Below are positions 19,785 to 29,538 of a stretch of 30,234 nt of DNA, in pieces. Position numbers and translations under genes: made by a program. The DNA is from Pelargonium cotyledonis. Lineage: Eukaryota; Streptophyta; Magnoliopsida; Geraniales; Geraniaceae. Location: contig JAYMTA010000375.1 of NCBI GenBank assembly GCA_036897625.1, positions 1 to 30,234 on the forward strand, written 5' to 3'. The stretch's first letter is position 1; every line of letters starts with the position of its first letter. The notes beneath the pieces were generated by a model. The model ran no database searches and had not been told where the DNA came from. It worked only from the letters and a program-made list of their open reading frames with translations.

Positions 19785-21788
19785 TTAAAGAAGAAGCTTT
19801 GCGGAAGAGCACTTAGTGGTACAATTCACCCAGCAAGATATCAAACCCTTGAACCCTGCTTGGCTAGTTTGCAATGCATCCCTTTCCCGCCGTTGCAGAA
19901 CACTAACAAACTCCTCCGAGCTTAGATTTCCATCTCGATTTGTATCAAACACGTGAAATATTTTGTCAACTACACTGTCTGTGACAGAGACTCCACATAC
20001 CTTGTCAAAAAATAAACACCATTGTTAGTTTAGTTATTAGAAGCTCTTAAAGGATTGTTTGAGTAATGAACTAAGCGCATACTTGGGATGCAGGTTTCTG
20101 GAAGTCTTTCTTTGTCATTAACTCGTTCACTTTTTCGTAACTGAAAATGGCCAGACACAAGGACTGCAGTCGTTTTCTCAGCTCTGCAAAATCCTTGAAT
20201 TCCTGAAACGTAATGCACTTTGTCTCTGATATGTGGCTCACTGTCTAGTTGATCTACTCGATCTAGAAACTTGTTAATTTGTTTGACATCTGCAGATGCA
20301 ACTAATGACAAGGCAAAGTCTTTAGCTGATATGGTTTCTCGTGATCTATGATCGAAATGGGCAAACTCCAGCTTCAGTATCTTCAAAGTTCGAAATATAA
20401 ATTTACTGTTGAAAACTTATAGAGTAGAATGTGCGTAGTGAAAGAGAGAGACATATTTCCTCGTGCAAGTCTCGTAAACACTGGACAAATATTTTGTGTT
20501 TTAGCGAGGCTTTGCCATCACTCCCGAAGAAGTACTCGAGAAGGCCTGCATTTTCTACAGTATTTGCAACCTTGAGACCATGTCGTAATCCATCCCTATG
20601 CTGCACGCCATGTCGATTTTGTGCACGCATAAAAGCCATCACCTTTTTTAACGCTTCCCTGTCTATCTCTCTGTATATAGGAACTGAAGATAATTTCAGT
20701 ATACACAGTTCAGTTCATATAGAAGGTGTTTACTTTATTTCTGTCATTTACCCACCCATTGGTGTTGAGATCAAACATTTTAAAGGCCACAGAGAAGCTT
20801 GATTCTGGAACGCTGAGCAGTGTAACAAAGAATATATACCTGTGATCAACATAAAAACCTGGAGTTTCATCAATCTGAAGCTTGTAGGCTAGTAAAGTTC
20901 GAGTCGGGTTAAAGAGAGAACTGACTCTCTGGAGAAGATATCATCCCGTCATTGTTTGCATCGAAAAGCATAAAAAAAAAATTGGAAGGAGCGCAATGTA
21001 GCTCGCCAGGAACTTGTTCCCCTCTTAGGAATCCCTCTCTAACTCGGTCTGATTCAGATGGTGGAAATACCGGGACAATTGCTCTCATCAAGTCTACCGG
21101 CGTCATATAAACCTCTGCCTCCGGGGATTTAAGAGACGTTAAGTGCAAGAAAACCTAGAAAGAAAATATTAACTATCAACTCATCATTCATGGGACTTAG
21201 TCACTTAGGGTACCTTTTCTTGAAGTATTGGGTACCTTTTTTGGGGGACTTTGGGTTCTCAGGCGCTTTTCATAGTTGAAGAAAACCATTTTCCTATATG
21301 GCTCTGAAACATCACAGAACAAATATAAAAAATTATGAAATTCCGTCTGGAGTCTCTCTACCTACTTCTCTAATCCTGACATAAAACGTTATGATCTAAC
21401 CGAAACACAAGTCTATTGGTTCGTGACATCGATTAATTACCTTGAAAGAGAAACCATCTGGCTTTGTTTCCAGGTCCTGAAAATGGAAGGTGCTCATTTG
21501 GAACCAATAAAGTGGCTGATTCTCTAGGATAATCAGCAAAAGACAAAAATTAATTTGTAGAATTGGTTGAACAAGAACCAGAAAACCAATAAAAAAACCC
21601 TAAGCTCGACCAACAACCGCTACCCCAGAAGACACTGACCTCAGAAACAAATCGAACGCCTCCTCCTCCTCCTTGCCGCCATAACCCAACCCGCCAATGG
21701 ATCTCACCGCCGGAGAAGAATTAGCCGCTCGACGGATTTGTCGATGAGCGATAGCCTGACAAAGGGGCCAAGTAAATTTTCTTAACAT
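19785..21788 (-). pseudogene. MICU-type mitochondrial calcium uptake protein gene, decaying
   Basis: EF-hand regulator of the mitochondrial calcium uniporter (Arabidopsis MICU, At4g32060 type). Recognisable exons: 21788-21640 (presequence-like MLRKFTWPLCQAIAHRQIRR), 21523-21441, 21303-21236, 21154-~20922, 20839-20756, 20670-~20455, 20380-20083 and 20000-19785. Family blocks are clear: FFNYEKRLRTQSPP, EVYMTPVDLMRAIVPVFPP, the EF-hand DANNDGMISSPE, YIFFVTLLSVPESSFSVAF, LLEYFFGSDGKASL, KLEFAHFDHRSRETISAKDF and the EF-hand DTNRDGNLSSEE. Damage: (1) exon 7 changes frame, with AAAGTGC at 20221-20215 having one base too many between HIRD and ITFQEF; (2) no sound donor ends exon 6 (CACGAG|GAAATATGTC); (3) the exon 4 end has an apparent extra GA and only weak donors; (4) sequence between exons 1 and 2 looks like former coding sequence with stops; (5) the EF-hand DLNTNGEIDREA has lost its final Glu. 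Assembly error could explain (1) but not all of them. Confidence 0.72.
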
Positions 21789-21829
21789 GATAATGTTCTG
21801 GAAGACGGAATTTTTCACAGATTTTGGGA

Positions 21830-22272
21830 GGAGGCAATGAGGAAGCTTGGCGGGAATATTGGTGTTTCAAGGCTTGACTTGACTGAGGTTTTTTGTAACT
21901 ACTTTTTTGAATGTTAGTTATATATAGTGTTACGGCTAGTTGAAATTATACCCTGCACTCCCTCCTTGCCACAGAATTTATAACGGTTGGATTTTGATGA
22001 GAATTATTGAGTGTTGAAGAAAACTTGTAATCAATTTTTAAATAAAATGTTCCAATGAGGTCTAAAGAGAGTGATTCTCTTAAACTGAGTGAGTAAAAGC
22101 CTAAGCCTAAGCCTAAGCCTAAGCCTAAGCCTCCTCCTATCTGAGTAAGTGCAAATAGAGATCAACTGCTATTTAAATAAGATGATATAGGTTATTTAAT
22201 AAGATAGGTATGTAAATGCGGTTGGGACACCCAATTCCACATCAAGACTCATAATACAAGTCTAGTTTTATA
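21830..22272. other. Intergenic DNA upstream of the MICU-like gene
   Basis: Holds no ORF of note. The only structure recognised is the AAGCCT hexamer array at 22097-22132, listed separately. Confidence 0.5.
22097..22132 (+). repeat. Hexanucleotide microsatellite (AAGCCT)6
   Basis: Six perfect tandem copies of AAGCCT followed by CCTCCT. Unlike plant telomere repeat (CCCTAAA), so not an interstitial telomere tract; probably a hypervariable microsatellite. Confidence 0.95.
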
Positions 22273-22506
22273 CTCCATAATTTTTTTGTTCTAAAATGAG
22301 TGTCTTGTTTCTATTTTTATGCTATTATATTATTGTTCTTTCCATATTACCCTTATCACTTATACACATGGGCAAATTTGCACATGAGTGCACATAGGGT
22401 GTAGGTGGAGAAAGTGAGGGTTATATTGGAAACACACTAAATTATCGTATAATTCTTAATTTTTACAAAAAATGGAAACAAGACACTCATTTTGGGACAT
22501 GGAGAG
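22273..22506. mobile_element. Stowaway-type MITE (Tc1/mariner-derived)
   Basis: A 234-bp element between TA dinucleotides (22271-22272, 22507-22508). Its imperfect inverted ends read CTCCATAATTTTTTTGTTCT-AAAATGAGTGTCTTGTTTC on the left and, reversed, CTCTCCATGTCCC-AAAATGAGTGTCTTGTTTCC on the right. The latter is a variant of the familiar Stowaway start CTCCCTCCGTCCCAAAAT. AT-rich interior, no ORF. The TA duplication and TIR fit Tc1/mariner MITEs. Confidence 0.8.
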
Positions 22507-22676
22507 TAATAATTAGTACTAGATGTGTTCGTCGATCTCAATTTACAAATATCAGATAAAGGTGGCTTGAAACCAATCCCTAAAAAATGAAAGGTGAGCA
22601 TCTATCCACTCTATCACTTGGTGTTTGTGATACTGTATTTTAAAGCACAAGTATTTTGTTGCACATTGTTCTACCA

Positions 22677-22770
22677 CTCCAATTTGGGATACCAAATAGA
22701 CCCTTTATTATTTATAACTCTAATTTGGGATACCAAATAGACCCTTCATTATTTATAGCTCCAATTTGGG
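22677..22770 (+). repeat. 41-bp tandem duplication (2.3 copies)
   Basis: Two units (22677-22717, 22718-22758) beginning CTC(C/T)AATTTGGGATACC differ at only three positions and are followed by a 12-base start of a third. They lie ~220 bp upstream of the SAM-domain gene start, in its likely promoter region; any regulatory role is inference. Confidence 0.9.
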
Positions 22771-22981
22771 CTCATTAATTTTTGGTGCATTTCATTGCCA
22801 AACCAACCATCCCATGCCATGCCTATTTGCAACACCCTTTTAAGTAACTTCCTTGCATTTTGTAATGTCACTCTCTCTCCCAACCACCATCCGAAATCTT
22901 AATAAAAGACACTCTCAAAACGCCCAATTAGCAAAAACTGTCACTCACACTCCACACTTACTCTTCTTCACCATCTACACT

Positions 22982-23590
22982 ATGGATTGGTTCTCATGGC
23001 TCTCCAAGACCTCCCTGGAGCCTTCTCAGGCCTACGAATACGGCCTCTCCTTCGCTAGCAGCGATCTCCGCTCCGACGACTTGGCATGCTTCAACCACGA
23101 GTTCCTCCAGAGCATGGGCGTGTCCGTTGCCAAGCACAGGCTCGAGATCCTCAAGCTTGCCCGGAAAGAGCTTGGGCCTGCCCGGACCACTCTCTCCGGC
23201 CTCATCAAAAAGACCCGGAGGCGGCTCGGCAGCTACATCAGCAAATGGGTCCCAACCCCAAGAAGAGAATCTCCGGCGCCGGCACAGGCGAAGTGGAGGG
23301 AGCAACCGGAGGTTGACAAGGATGATGTGATGATGCACAGGCCCAAGAAGAGAATTGCATTATCTGGCCCTCAGAATATTAGGCCTTATGAGAAGGCCCA
23401 GCTGAGGCTTTCTGGGCCTTTGGATGCGAAGTTGTACCTTACAAAAAGGAGCCCAATGTTTTCTGGGCCTATGGATGGAGGAGCTATGAGCCCAATGGGC
23501 TACAATCCCCATCATCATGGTAATGGTGGTCTTGAATCTGATGGACAGTTAATCTGGGCTGCATTGTTTGATGATCTGAAGCCCACTTGA
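22982..23590 (+). CDS. Small SAM-domain protein
   Basis: Single-exon gene of 202 aa. Residues ~1-65 form a sterile alpha motif (WLSKTSLEPSQAYEYGLSFA ... FNHEFLQSMGVSVAKHRLEILKLAR), a helical domain used for protein-protein self-association or RNA binding. The rest is basic and probably disordered: KKTRRRLGSYISKW at ~74-87, PKKRIALSGP, then three related LSGP/LSGP/FSGP motifs (~127, ~143, ~159), a His run (NPHHHGNGG) and a conserved-looking end GQLIWAALFDDLKPT. The ATG at 22982 was chosen because plant relatives start MDWFSWLSK; an in-frame ATG at 22865 would add 39 residues without similarity. Plant SAM proteins of this kind are uncharacterised in function as far as I know. It stands alone, with no partner gene nearby. 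Confidence 0.88.
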   Translation: MDWFSWLSKTSLEPSQAYEYGLSFASSDLRSDDLACFNHEFLQSMGVSVAKHRLEILKLARKELGPARTTLSGLIKKTRRRLGSYISKWVPTPRRESPAPAQAKWREQPEVDKDDVMMHRPKKRIALSGPQNIRPYEKAQLRLSGPLDAKLYLTKRSPMFSGPMDGGAMSPMGYNPHHHGNGGLESDGQLIWAALFDDLKPT

Positions 23591-24400
23591 AATTTATTTA
23601 TTTTGTTATGGCTTCCTATTTAGCAATTGATTTTTTTTTTTTTTTGGAAATCATTTAGCAATTGATTTGGTTAGTGAAAAAGCAAATGGTTCCAAACAAG
23701 AATTGATCAATTATTTATCCAAGACTTCATGTGTTTTATCATTATTGTAACTGTTTAGTGGATTTGAAATGGTTGCTAAAAATTGAACAAAAACAAAATA
23801 TGGATTATGATTTTTATTTTTAGACTTGAACACTAAAGTAAAATATTACTTAGGTTCATTTATTAAATTTGTGAAAGAAAAGCGATCCACTGTATTCATA
23901 ATTTTAATAATGTATTTTGTGATGAGTTTGCCAAAACGAGAATTCTTCCTCTTTAAACTATATATATGAATAATTCAAAAGTAGAAGTTGCCGTCATGAA
24001 TTGCCTCCTCAAAGAAGAAAACATGGTAATGACAACGGAGGAGGCCACATAGAAGACATCGACAAACTTCCCCTTACGTTTAGAAAAACTCAATATTAAG
24101 GGTTGTTCTTCAAATGAGAATAATAAATTTAAAATAACATAAAACAAATCGTTAAATCAGACAATTAAGACAGAATAAAAACTATAATACTCATACAAAA
24201 TTTTGCAAAATAAATATTGTTTTGACGATTTATTGTACGAGTAAACTTGACACTCACAAATACTATAACCATATACCACGTTCACATGGGGTCTCACACC
24301 CGAGTCCTCGAGCTTGCACCCAAGTTGTGTTACCATACGAATAGTGGGTGGTGTGGTTTGAGATAAAGAAAATGTTTTTTTTTTTTTTTTTGTTTTGCGT
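23591..24400. other. Intergenic spacer, AT-rich
   Basis: Likely 3'UTR of the SAM-domain gene followed by unstructured DNA. A 15-base phrase TTTAGCAATTGATTT occurs twice near 23620 and 23655, split by a T-run, and a T-run is found at 24374-24390. No gene is called. Confidence 0.5.
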
Positions 24401-24429
24401 GTAAATGTACTGTGACTTTTGGCTTATTC

Positions 24430-25413
24430 ACACTATCGCCCAAACCCTATTTCCTCACTCGCTCCCTCCTCAATCTTCTACAACCGCCGGTCGCCACCAG
24501 CTAATCCGCCGGCGAGCTCGCCACTTTCTCCGATCCGAATTCTCGCATCACCACTGGCCTTCTTTCCCTCCTTCGTCACAGCTTCACTCCAAGAGGCAGG
24601 CCTTGCTCTTTCCCTCTTCGTAAATTAAGTTGTATCGTTGCTGTTAATCGCGAATTCGAGTTCTATGCGTCTTGTGTATGGTGTTTTCTTGTGTGTTGCT
24701 AAGTGTGGAATATGGGGTGTGAAGTCAATATTATATTTTAGGCGCAGTAACTTAGATAAATTGCTGAATTTGTGATTTGATGTTCATCTGGAGATTAATA
24801 ATTGCATATAATGTTCATTGTTGTTTGATATGGTTCTGTTCATCCTTTATGTTACATTTCTTAAAGTTTGTGTTTCAGTACAAATTGATCTGCATCTGAG
24901 TTGCACAGTGATGATTGATTGCACATTTTGTTAGTTTTGATGTATTGAAACATGAAATCAAAATGCCAGGTATTTTCAGTACTTGAATTATGAAATTAAA
25001 AAGGCTGGTATTTTCAGTACTTTCATTTTGAGCAATACTATGGTATATCTCTATCATTATGGAAAAAACTTTTGAGGTGGAACAAGTAATGCCCTCGGAT
25101 TTTGTTTTCCCAAGTTTTCTCGTGGTTTTTGTGTGTTTTAAGAACCTCAACAACGAAAGCCATATAGTATAGAGTTCAATAATTTTTCGGATCATTATGT
25201 GTTAAGTATCATTAAATATGTCAACATATTTTACGATAGTCATGAAGCCATACTTGTGTGTATTTTTTTCTCTCTGCAGATGTCTTAGCTTTGATTCCCG
25301 GAGCTTTCGAACACAATCCTGGGGAAGTCCCTCTCCATGTGCATCTGTGGTATCTAGACTGTGTGAAATGCTGCAGACAAGAAAAGCTAAATAAAAGCTG
25401 AGAAGCAACAATA
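24430..25413 (+). promoter_or_regulatory. Spliced 5' leader of the MAT1 gene with three short uORFs
   Basis: A GC- and CT-rich leader exon ends at 24619 (CCTCTTC|GTAAATT). A 660-bp intron closes at 25279 with CTCTCTGCAG. The second leader exon (25280-25413) contains three minimal upstream ORFs before the MAT1 ATG: 25280-25288 (ATG TCT stop, starting at the first base of the exon), 25337-25357 (six codons) and 25368-25394 (eight codons). uORFs of this number usually lower translation of the main frame; that effect is inferred. Confidence 0.6.
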
Positions 25414-27335
25414 ATGGTGCTGGTTGCTAGTAATCACAACAAGGAAGTGGCCGTCAGAAGGAGGATTGCCAGCATGTATCTGTCTCTCTCATAATCTTTG
25501 ATATGTGACGTTTAAATCTAGAGTTGCTATTAAAATGGAAAAATATGGAGTGTTTGAATTAAGGATGCATTTGGAATTTTTTTCATCAGCATCTGTATAT
25601 ATGTCTCTATTACTTTTATTGTTTACAAACAGAAAAGAGATCCCATAGAATTTCAGTCTGAAATCTAGATATGCGGAGCTATCAGATATGATGAATTAAA
25701 GATTATCTTTCAGTTCACAATGCTACTTAGGAACTTAATTGGTTAGAAATCATAGAGTTCAGTATTTTCTCCAGACTTTCACATTGAATAAAAAGTAAAA
25801 GATAGCTGTCAAGATTCAGATGGTTCATTGATCATAGTGTACTCATTAGTTATGAATTAGAAGATACATGTATATTCCCATTCAGTGGTTCACAGTAATA
25901 GTAAGGGGAATTGTTTTTTCATAGTTGTTCCATTCCTTGAATTAACTGGGTGTCAAATTTTTGAATTGAATAATATTATTAGCATTACCTACCAACAAAA
26001 TAAAGTTCTGTTTCTTCATTTTCAATTCCTAAATGGTTCTATCATTTAGTTATGTTAATGGCGCATTTAATTTACTATATTACAACTGTACAGATTCAAC
26101 AAAAGAGAAGAAGATTTTCCATCCTTGAAGGCATACAATGATTACTTGGAGGAAGTGGAAGATATGAGTAAGTTGCCCAAATGCTTTTTCAGTCAATATG
26201 CCAGATGTGAGTATGTCAGTTGACCGTATATGAACTCTTCTTTACAGCTAATGACTTAATTGAAGGAGTAGATGTTGCTGCTATTGAAGAAAAAATTGCC
26301 AAGTATCAAGAAGAAAATGCCGAACAGATAATGCTTAGTCGAGCACGTAAGGTACATGAGAAGAGAGTGTATGTGTTGGCAACTTTTGCCATCCTTTTCC
26401 TTTTGTGACTGTTACATATGATGCTGCGTCCCACCATGTCAGGAGTTTCATGTTGGCATTATTGTCTTTTGTGATTTACAAAATTCACTCGAAGCTTTCT
26501 TACTTTAGTAATATTTGCCCAATAGGCTGAGGAGTTAGCTGCAGCTCTAGCTGCAACCAAGGGACAGGCAGCACAAACTGATAACGATACGGTAAGTTGA
26601 TCTTTATGATTTTTTGTATTGGTATTGAGGTTGTGATGATCCACGAATTTTAATCATTAGTTATTCTTGGTCTAATATATGATATGATATCGGGAGGTAA
26701 CTCACATTCTTCCATGGAATGTGCATAACAATTTTTTTTTTTGGTTGCGTCATACTTTTACTTTGAAGCTGAAACTGTCTCAAGTAACTCAGTTGAGCAC
26801 GTATGCCTGGCATTGGTGTGTTTCCAAACTCTAATATCTTTCATTCCATTCATTTTGCTGAATAGAATAGCTTTTGCTGAACATATTTGCACTTTCATTT
26901 TGTTTGTTGCGCATGGAAAGACTAATCAAATTGCAATCATGTACTGCCATTAAAGTGTGGTTAAGATAGTCTAATTTAGAAGTTCTACCTGTTAATATCA
27001 TTAAGATTAATCTACCAGCTGTATCTGGAGAAACAAAGTTTTTCTTAATAATTGCTATTTTATTGGCACAGGTCCAAAGCAACCAAGCAGGACTTGTCGC
27101 TGGTGTACAGGGGGGACAATATGCACCGACAATTGCTGGAGGGCAGCCAAGACCCACCGGCATGGGCCAGCAGCCGTTGCCAATCGGAAGCGGGCATGAC
27201 ATGATGGGTTATGGTATGGATGAGGAGGAGATGATGAAGCTGCGAGCAGAGAGAGGGGCAAGAGCGGGAGGATGGAGTGCAGAGCTAAGCAAGAAGAGGG
27301 CTCTCGAAGAAGCTTTTGGAAGCCTTTGGATTTGA
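25414..27335 (+). CDS. MAT1: RING-less plant MAT1 (CDK-activating kinase assembly factor)
   Basis: Assembly factor of the CDK-activating kinase (CDKD-cyclin H), which forms part of TFIIH and phosphorylates cell-cycle kinases and the RNA polymerase II tail. Five exons join in frame: 25414-25475, 26094-26167, 26248-26351, 26526-26591 and 27072-27335, giving 189 aa. Visible parts: [34 protein letters not shown] (~12-45), matching the segment right after the RING finger of animal MAT1; a coiled-coil (IEEKIAKYQEENAEQIMLSRARKAEELAAALA); a Gly/Pro/Gln-rich linker; and a C-terminal helix RAGGWSAELSKKRALEEAFGSLW, corresponding to the CDK/cyclin-binding end of MAT1. Animal MAT1 is ~309 aa with an N-terminal RING; no RING is encoded upstream here, as in the Arabidopsis form. 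The start fits plant relatives (MV-VAS-N-KE). Exons are intact. Confidence 0.92.
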
Positions 27336-28510
27336 GTACTCCCTCAAATATGCCATTTGTTGTTCACGTACATGGCAGATACAGAGTTGTACCATTTATC
27401 GCAACCCGAGATATGCATAGCGATAGATTTGTAGGTTTTTCATATGTTCTCATAAGACTAGCATGATCTTCAATTATTTTCAATTCTAAGCCAATGTGCT
27501 CTAAATGTTGAAAGCCTCATTAGACATGCACATGCCTCGTCTCTAAATATGTTCTTCCAGATTTCTCACTATCCATTTGGACCATTTCACATGCCTTGTC
27601 ACTGCATAGGTAATAGGTTCTTCCAATTATCCACTACACATGGGCTCCACATTACTTACAATGTACCTGTTCATGGCCTTCAATACACAGTACAAACACA
27701 TATTGTGGAATTATAGTACTAAATGTTGCAGTAATTTAATTTAATGAAATGGTCTCTATAGCAAGGCCATAAATAAAGTTGGACCTACCAATACCAACCA
27801 TATAATAAAATTTGTATACATTGGTAGCTCCCACTCCCGCTCACTGTCAGTTGTCACTCTACATAATTAAAAGCTTCCTGCTACCTCCAACCCCTATCCA
27901 TATATATGTAGGACCAGACAGCTTGAGCTTGCTATTTTAAATGTTTCAACTACACAAGCGGGACAAATTTGCATACTCCAATATAATCAAGCAGTGATGT
28001 GTTTCTTTTGATTTGATCAACTTAAGTAGTGTAGTGTGTTGTTGTATTGTTTGCGTGTAACAACACTATAGTATTGTTTGTGTGTTGAAAAAGTTTTGAG
28101 TATAATATTTTGGAAATGGAGTTGGAGACCTTAGCTTTTTTGGGACGGAGCCAGACACTTAGATCCTTACTGATAGATTTGTGGTTTTAGAATACAATTA
28201 CTGAACGGGTCATTCGTGTTTGTGTAGCTTCAACATCTAATACGACCCAAACACGACATAAACAGGCGAATTGGTAACTTTTCCTTATCCCTACCTCTCG
28301 TTTTCGAAACCTTATCAGACAATTTGGTTTACAGGTAATGAAGATGGCTCCAACCTCATAAAGCATTTTGATTTGATGCAAAAATGTAATAGCTGGAGCG
28401 TGTTGTCTAATACGGAATCTCTCCCACTTTTTGTTTCTCACAATATGGCCAAAATGCTTAATTCCTATCACACACCTAATATTATCTAATTTCAGCGTCA
28501 CGGACTAGTA
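27336..28510. other. MAT1 3'UTR and intergenic spacer with repeat-like stretch
   Basis: No gene is supported. About 28200-28270 carries GAACGGGTCATTCGTGTTTG and CGACCCAAACACGACATAAA, an imperfect inverted pair of a kind common in dispersed plant repeats. The 28020-28090 stretch repeats GTATTGTTTG(C/T)GTGT twice. The antisense ORFs here have no recognisable content. Confidence 0.45.
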
Positions 28511-28513
28511 TCT

Positions 28514-28547
28514 CACCACCACCACCACCAACACCACCACCACCACT
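28514..28547 (+). repeat. CAC/ACC trinucleotide microsatellite
   Basis: A run of CAC triplets with one interrupting AACACC phrase. No ORF uses it convincingly. Confidence 0.85.
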
Positions 28548-28549
28548 CA

Positions 28550-29530
28550 TTTTACCACTTTTATCCTATGTTCGGCCCTTAATTGCTTTGCCTTGCACAA
28601 CCTCCCATCTTCATATTTCTATGATAACAAGTCTCACGAGTTTTTGGAACTCAATAAACGAACACGCATTTTCTCAAGGGTCGTTTTCTTTTGCCAACGC
28701 AACCAAAACCAAGAATTTAGACCCAAAATTGCGAGATACGAAATTCAATTTTATTAACTTTAGCATGGATCGAAGAAAAAAAAGATTACAAAATTTACTT
28801 ATCAAGGTGAATTAGTTCGATCATATTAAACTAAAAATTTGAATCAGATCGAATTCAGTTTGTTTTCTGTCAATATGATTCCAAATTGGAAACGACGCTG
28901 CTCCACTTCATGTTATCCATGTTCGACCAACGTACTTAAATAACTTTTATTCTTCCACAGGTCATGTTTCAGTAGTGAGTATGGACAAATTTATACTGAT
29001 TAATATCACACCTCCAATTATTATTTTAAAAATAATAAGGGTAAACTATTTGGGATTTTATGGAGTCTTTGGCGGCAAAACTCGTTTAACCACGTTTTAT
29101 TTTAATTATTTAGTATACAATGTATACAAGCACATATTAGCGACCCACTAACCTTACAATTTATAAATTATATTTTCTGGTACAAATTTTAAATATTTTT
29201 CCCAATCAAATACTAAGTCCGTCTTTAAACAACAACTGTCACCGTTGTTTATACTATATAAAAATAAACTCCATAAATGGACAATTATTTCAGAATTAAA
29301 TATTTGTCATCTAGAAGTGATGAATTTATTAAACATTTAATTTTGTGCTCTTGACTTTCCATTTTCTTTTTTAAATTTCAGTTCTTAAGTATTTTTTTTT
29401 TGAGTTATTTCACTTTCCGGTCACCAGAACGTCCGCCAATTCCGCTCCATGTTTTTCTCATCAAACCCTCGTAAATTCAATTTTCATCTCCATCTCCAAC
29501 AAATTTATGTCCCAAAAAGTTACACCAAAA
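28550..29530. other. AT-rich intergenic DNA
   Basis: No convincing gene on either strand. The ORF at 28588-28815 shows no domain and biased AT composition. The right part (from ~29400) may be the 3'UTR of the gene entering from the right edge. Confidence 0.5.
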
Positions 29531-29538
29531 CTCCAGAG

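Noticed and set aside
20200-20224. A 16-nt intron (GTGCATTACGTTTCAG) that would repair the MICU-like frame
   Set aside because: It has GT and AG ends and restores phase, but is far below the minimum plant intron length, so a true frameshift or sequence error is more likely.
21789-21818. Longer start of the MICU-like gene (MKNSVFQNII)
   Set aside because: It uses a GTG codon; the ATG at 21788 is the first proper start.
22097-22132. Interstitial telomere repeat
   Set aside because: Unit is AAGCCT, not the plant CCCTAAA.
22994-23338. ORFs on both strands overlapping the SAM-domain gene
   Set aside because: Shadows in other frames of the GC-rich SAM gene; no domains.
27780-28200. Possible additional gene or non-coding RNA with a TATATATG box near 27900
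   Set aside because: No ORF, splice pattern or RNA structure could be supported.
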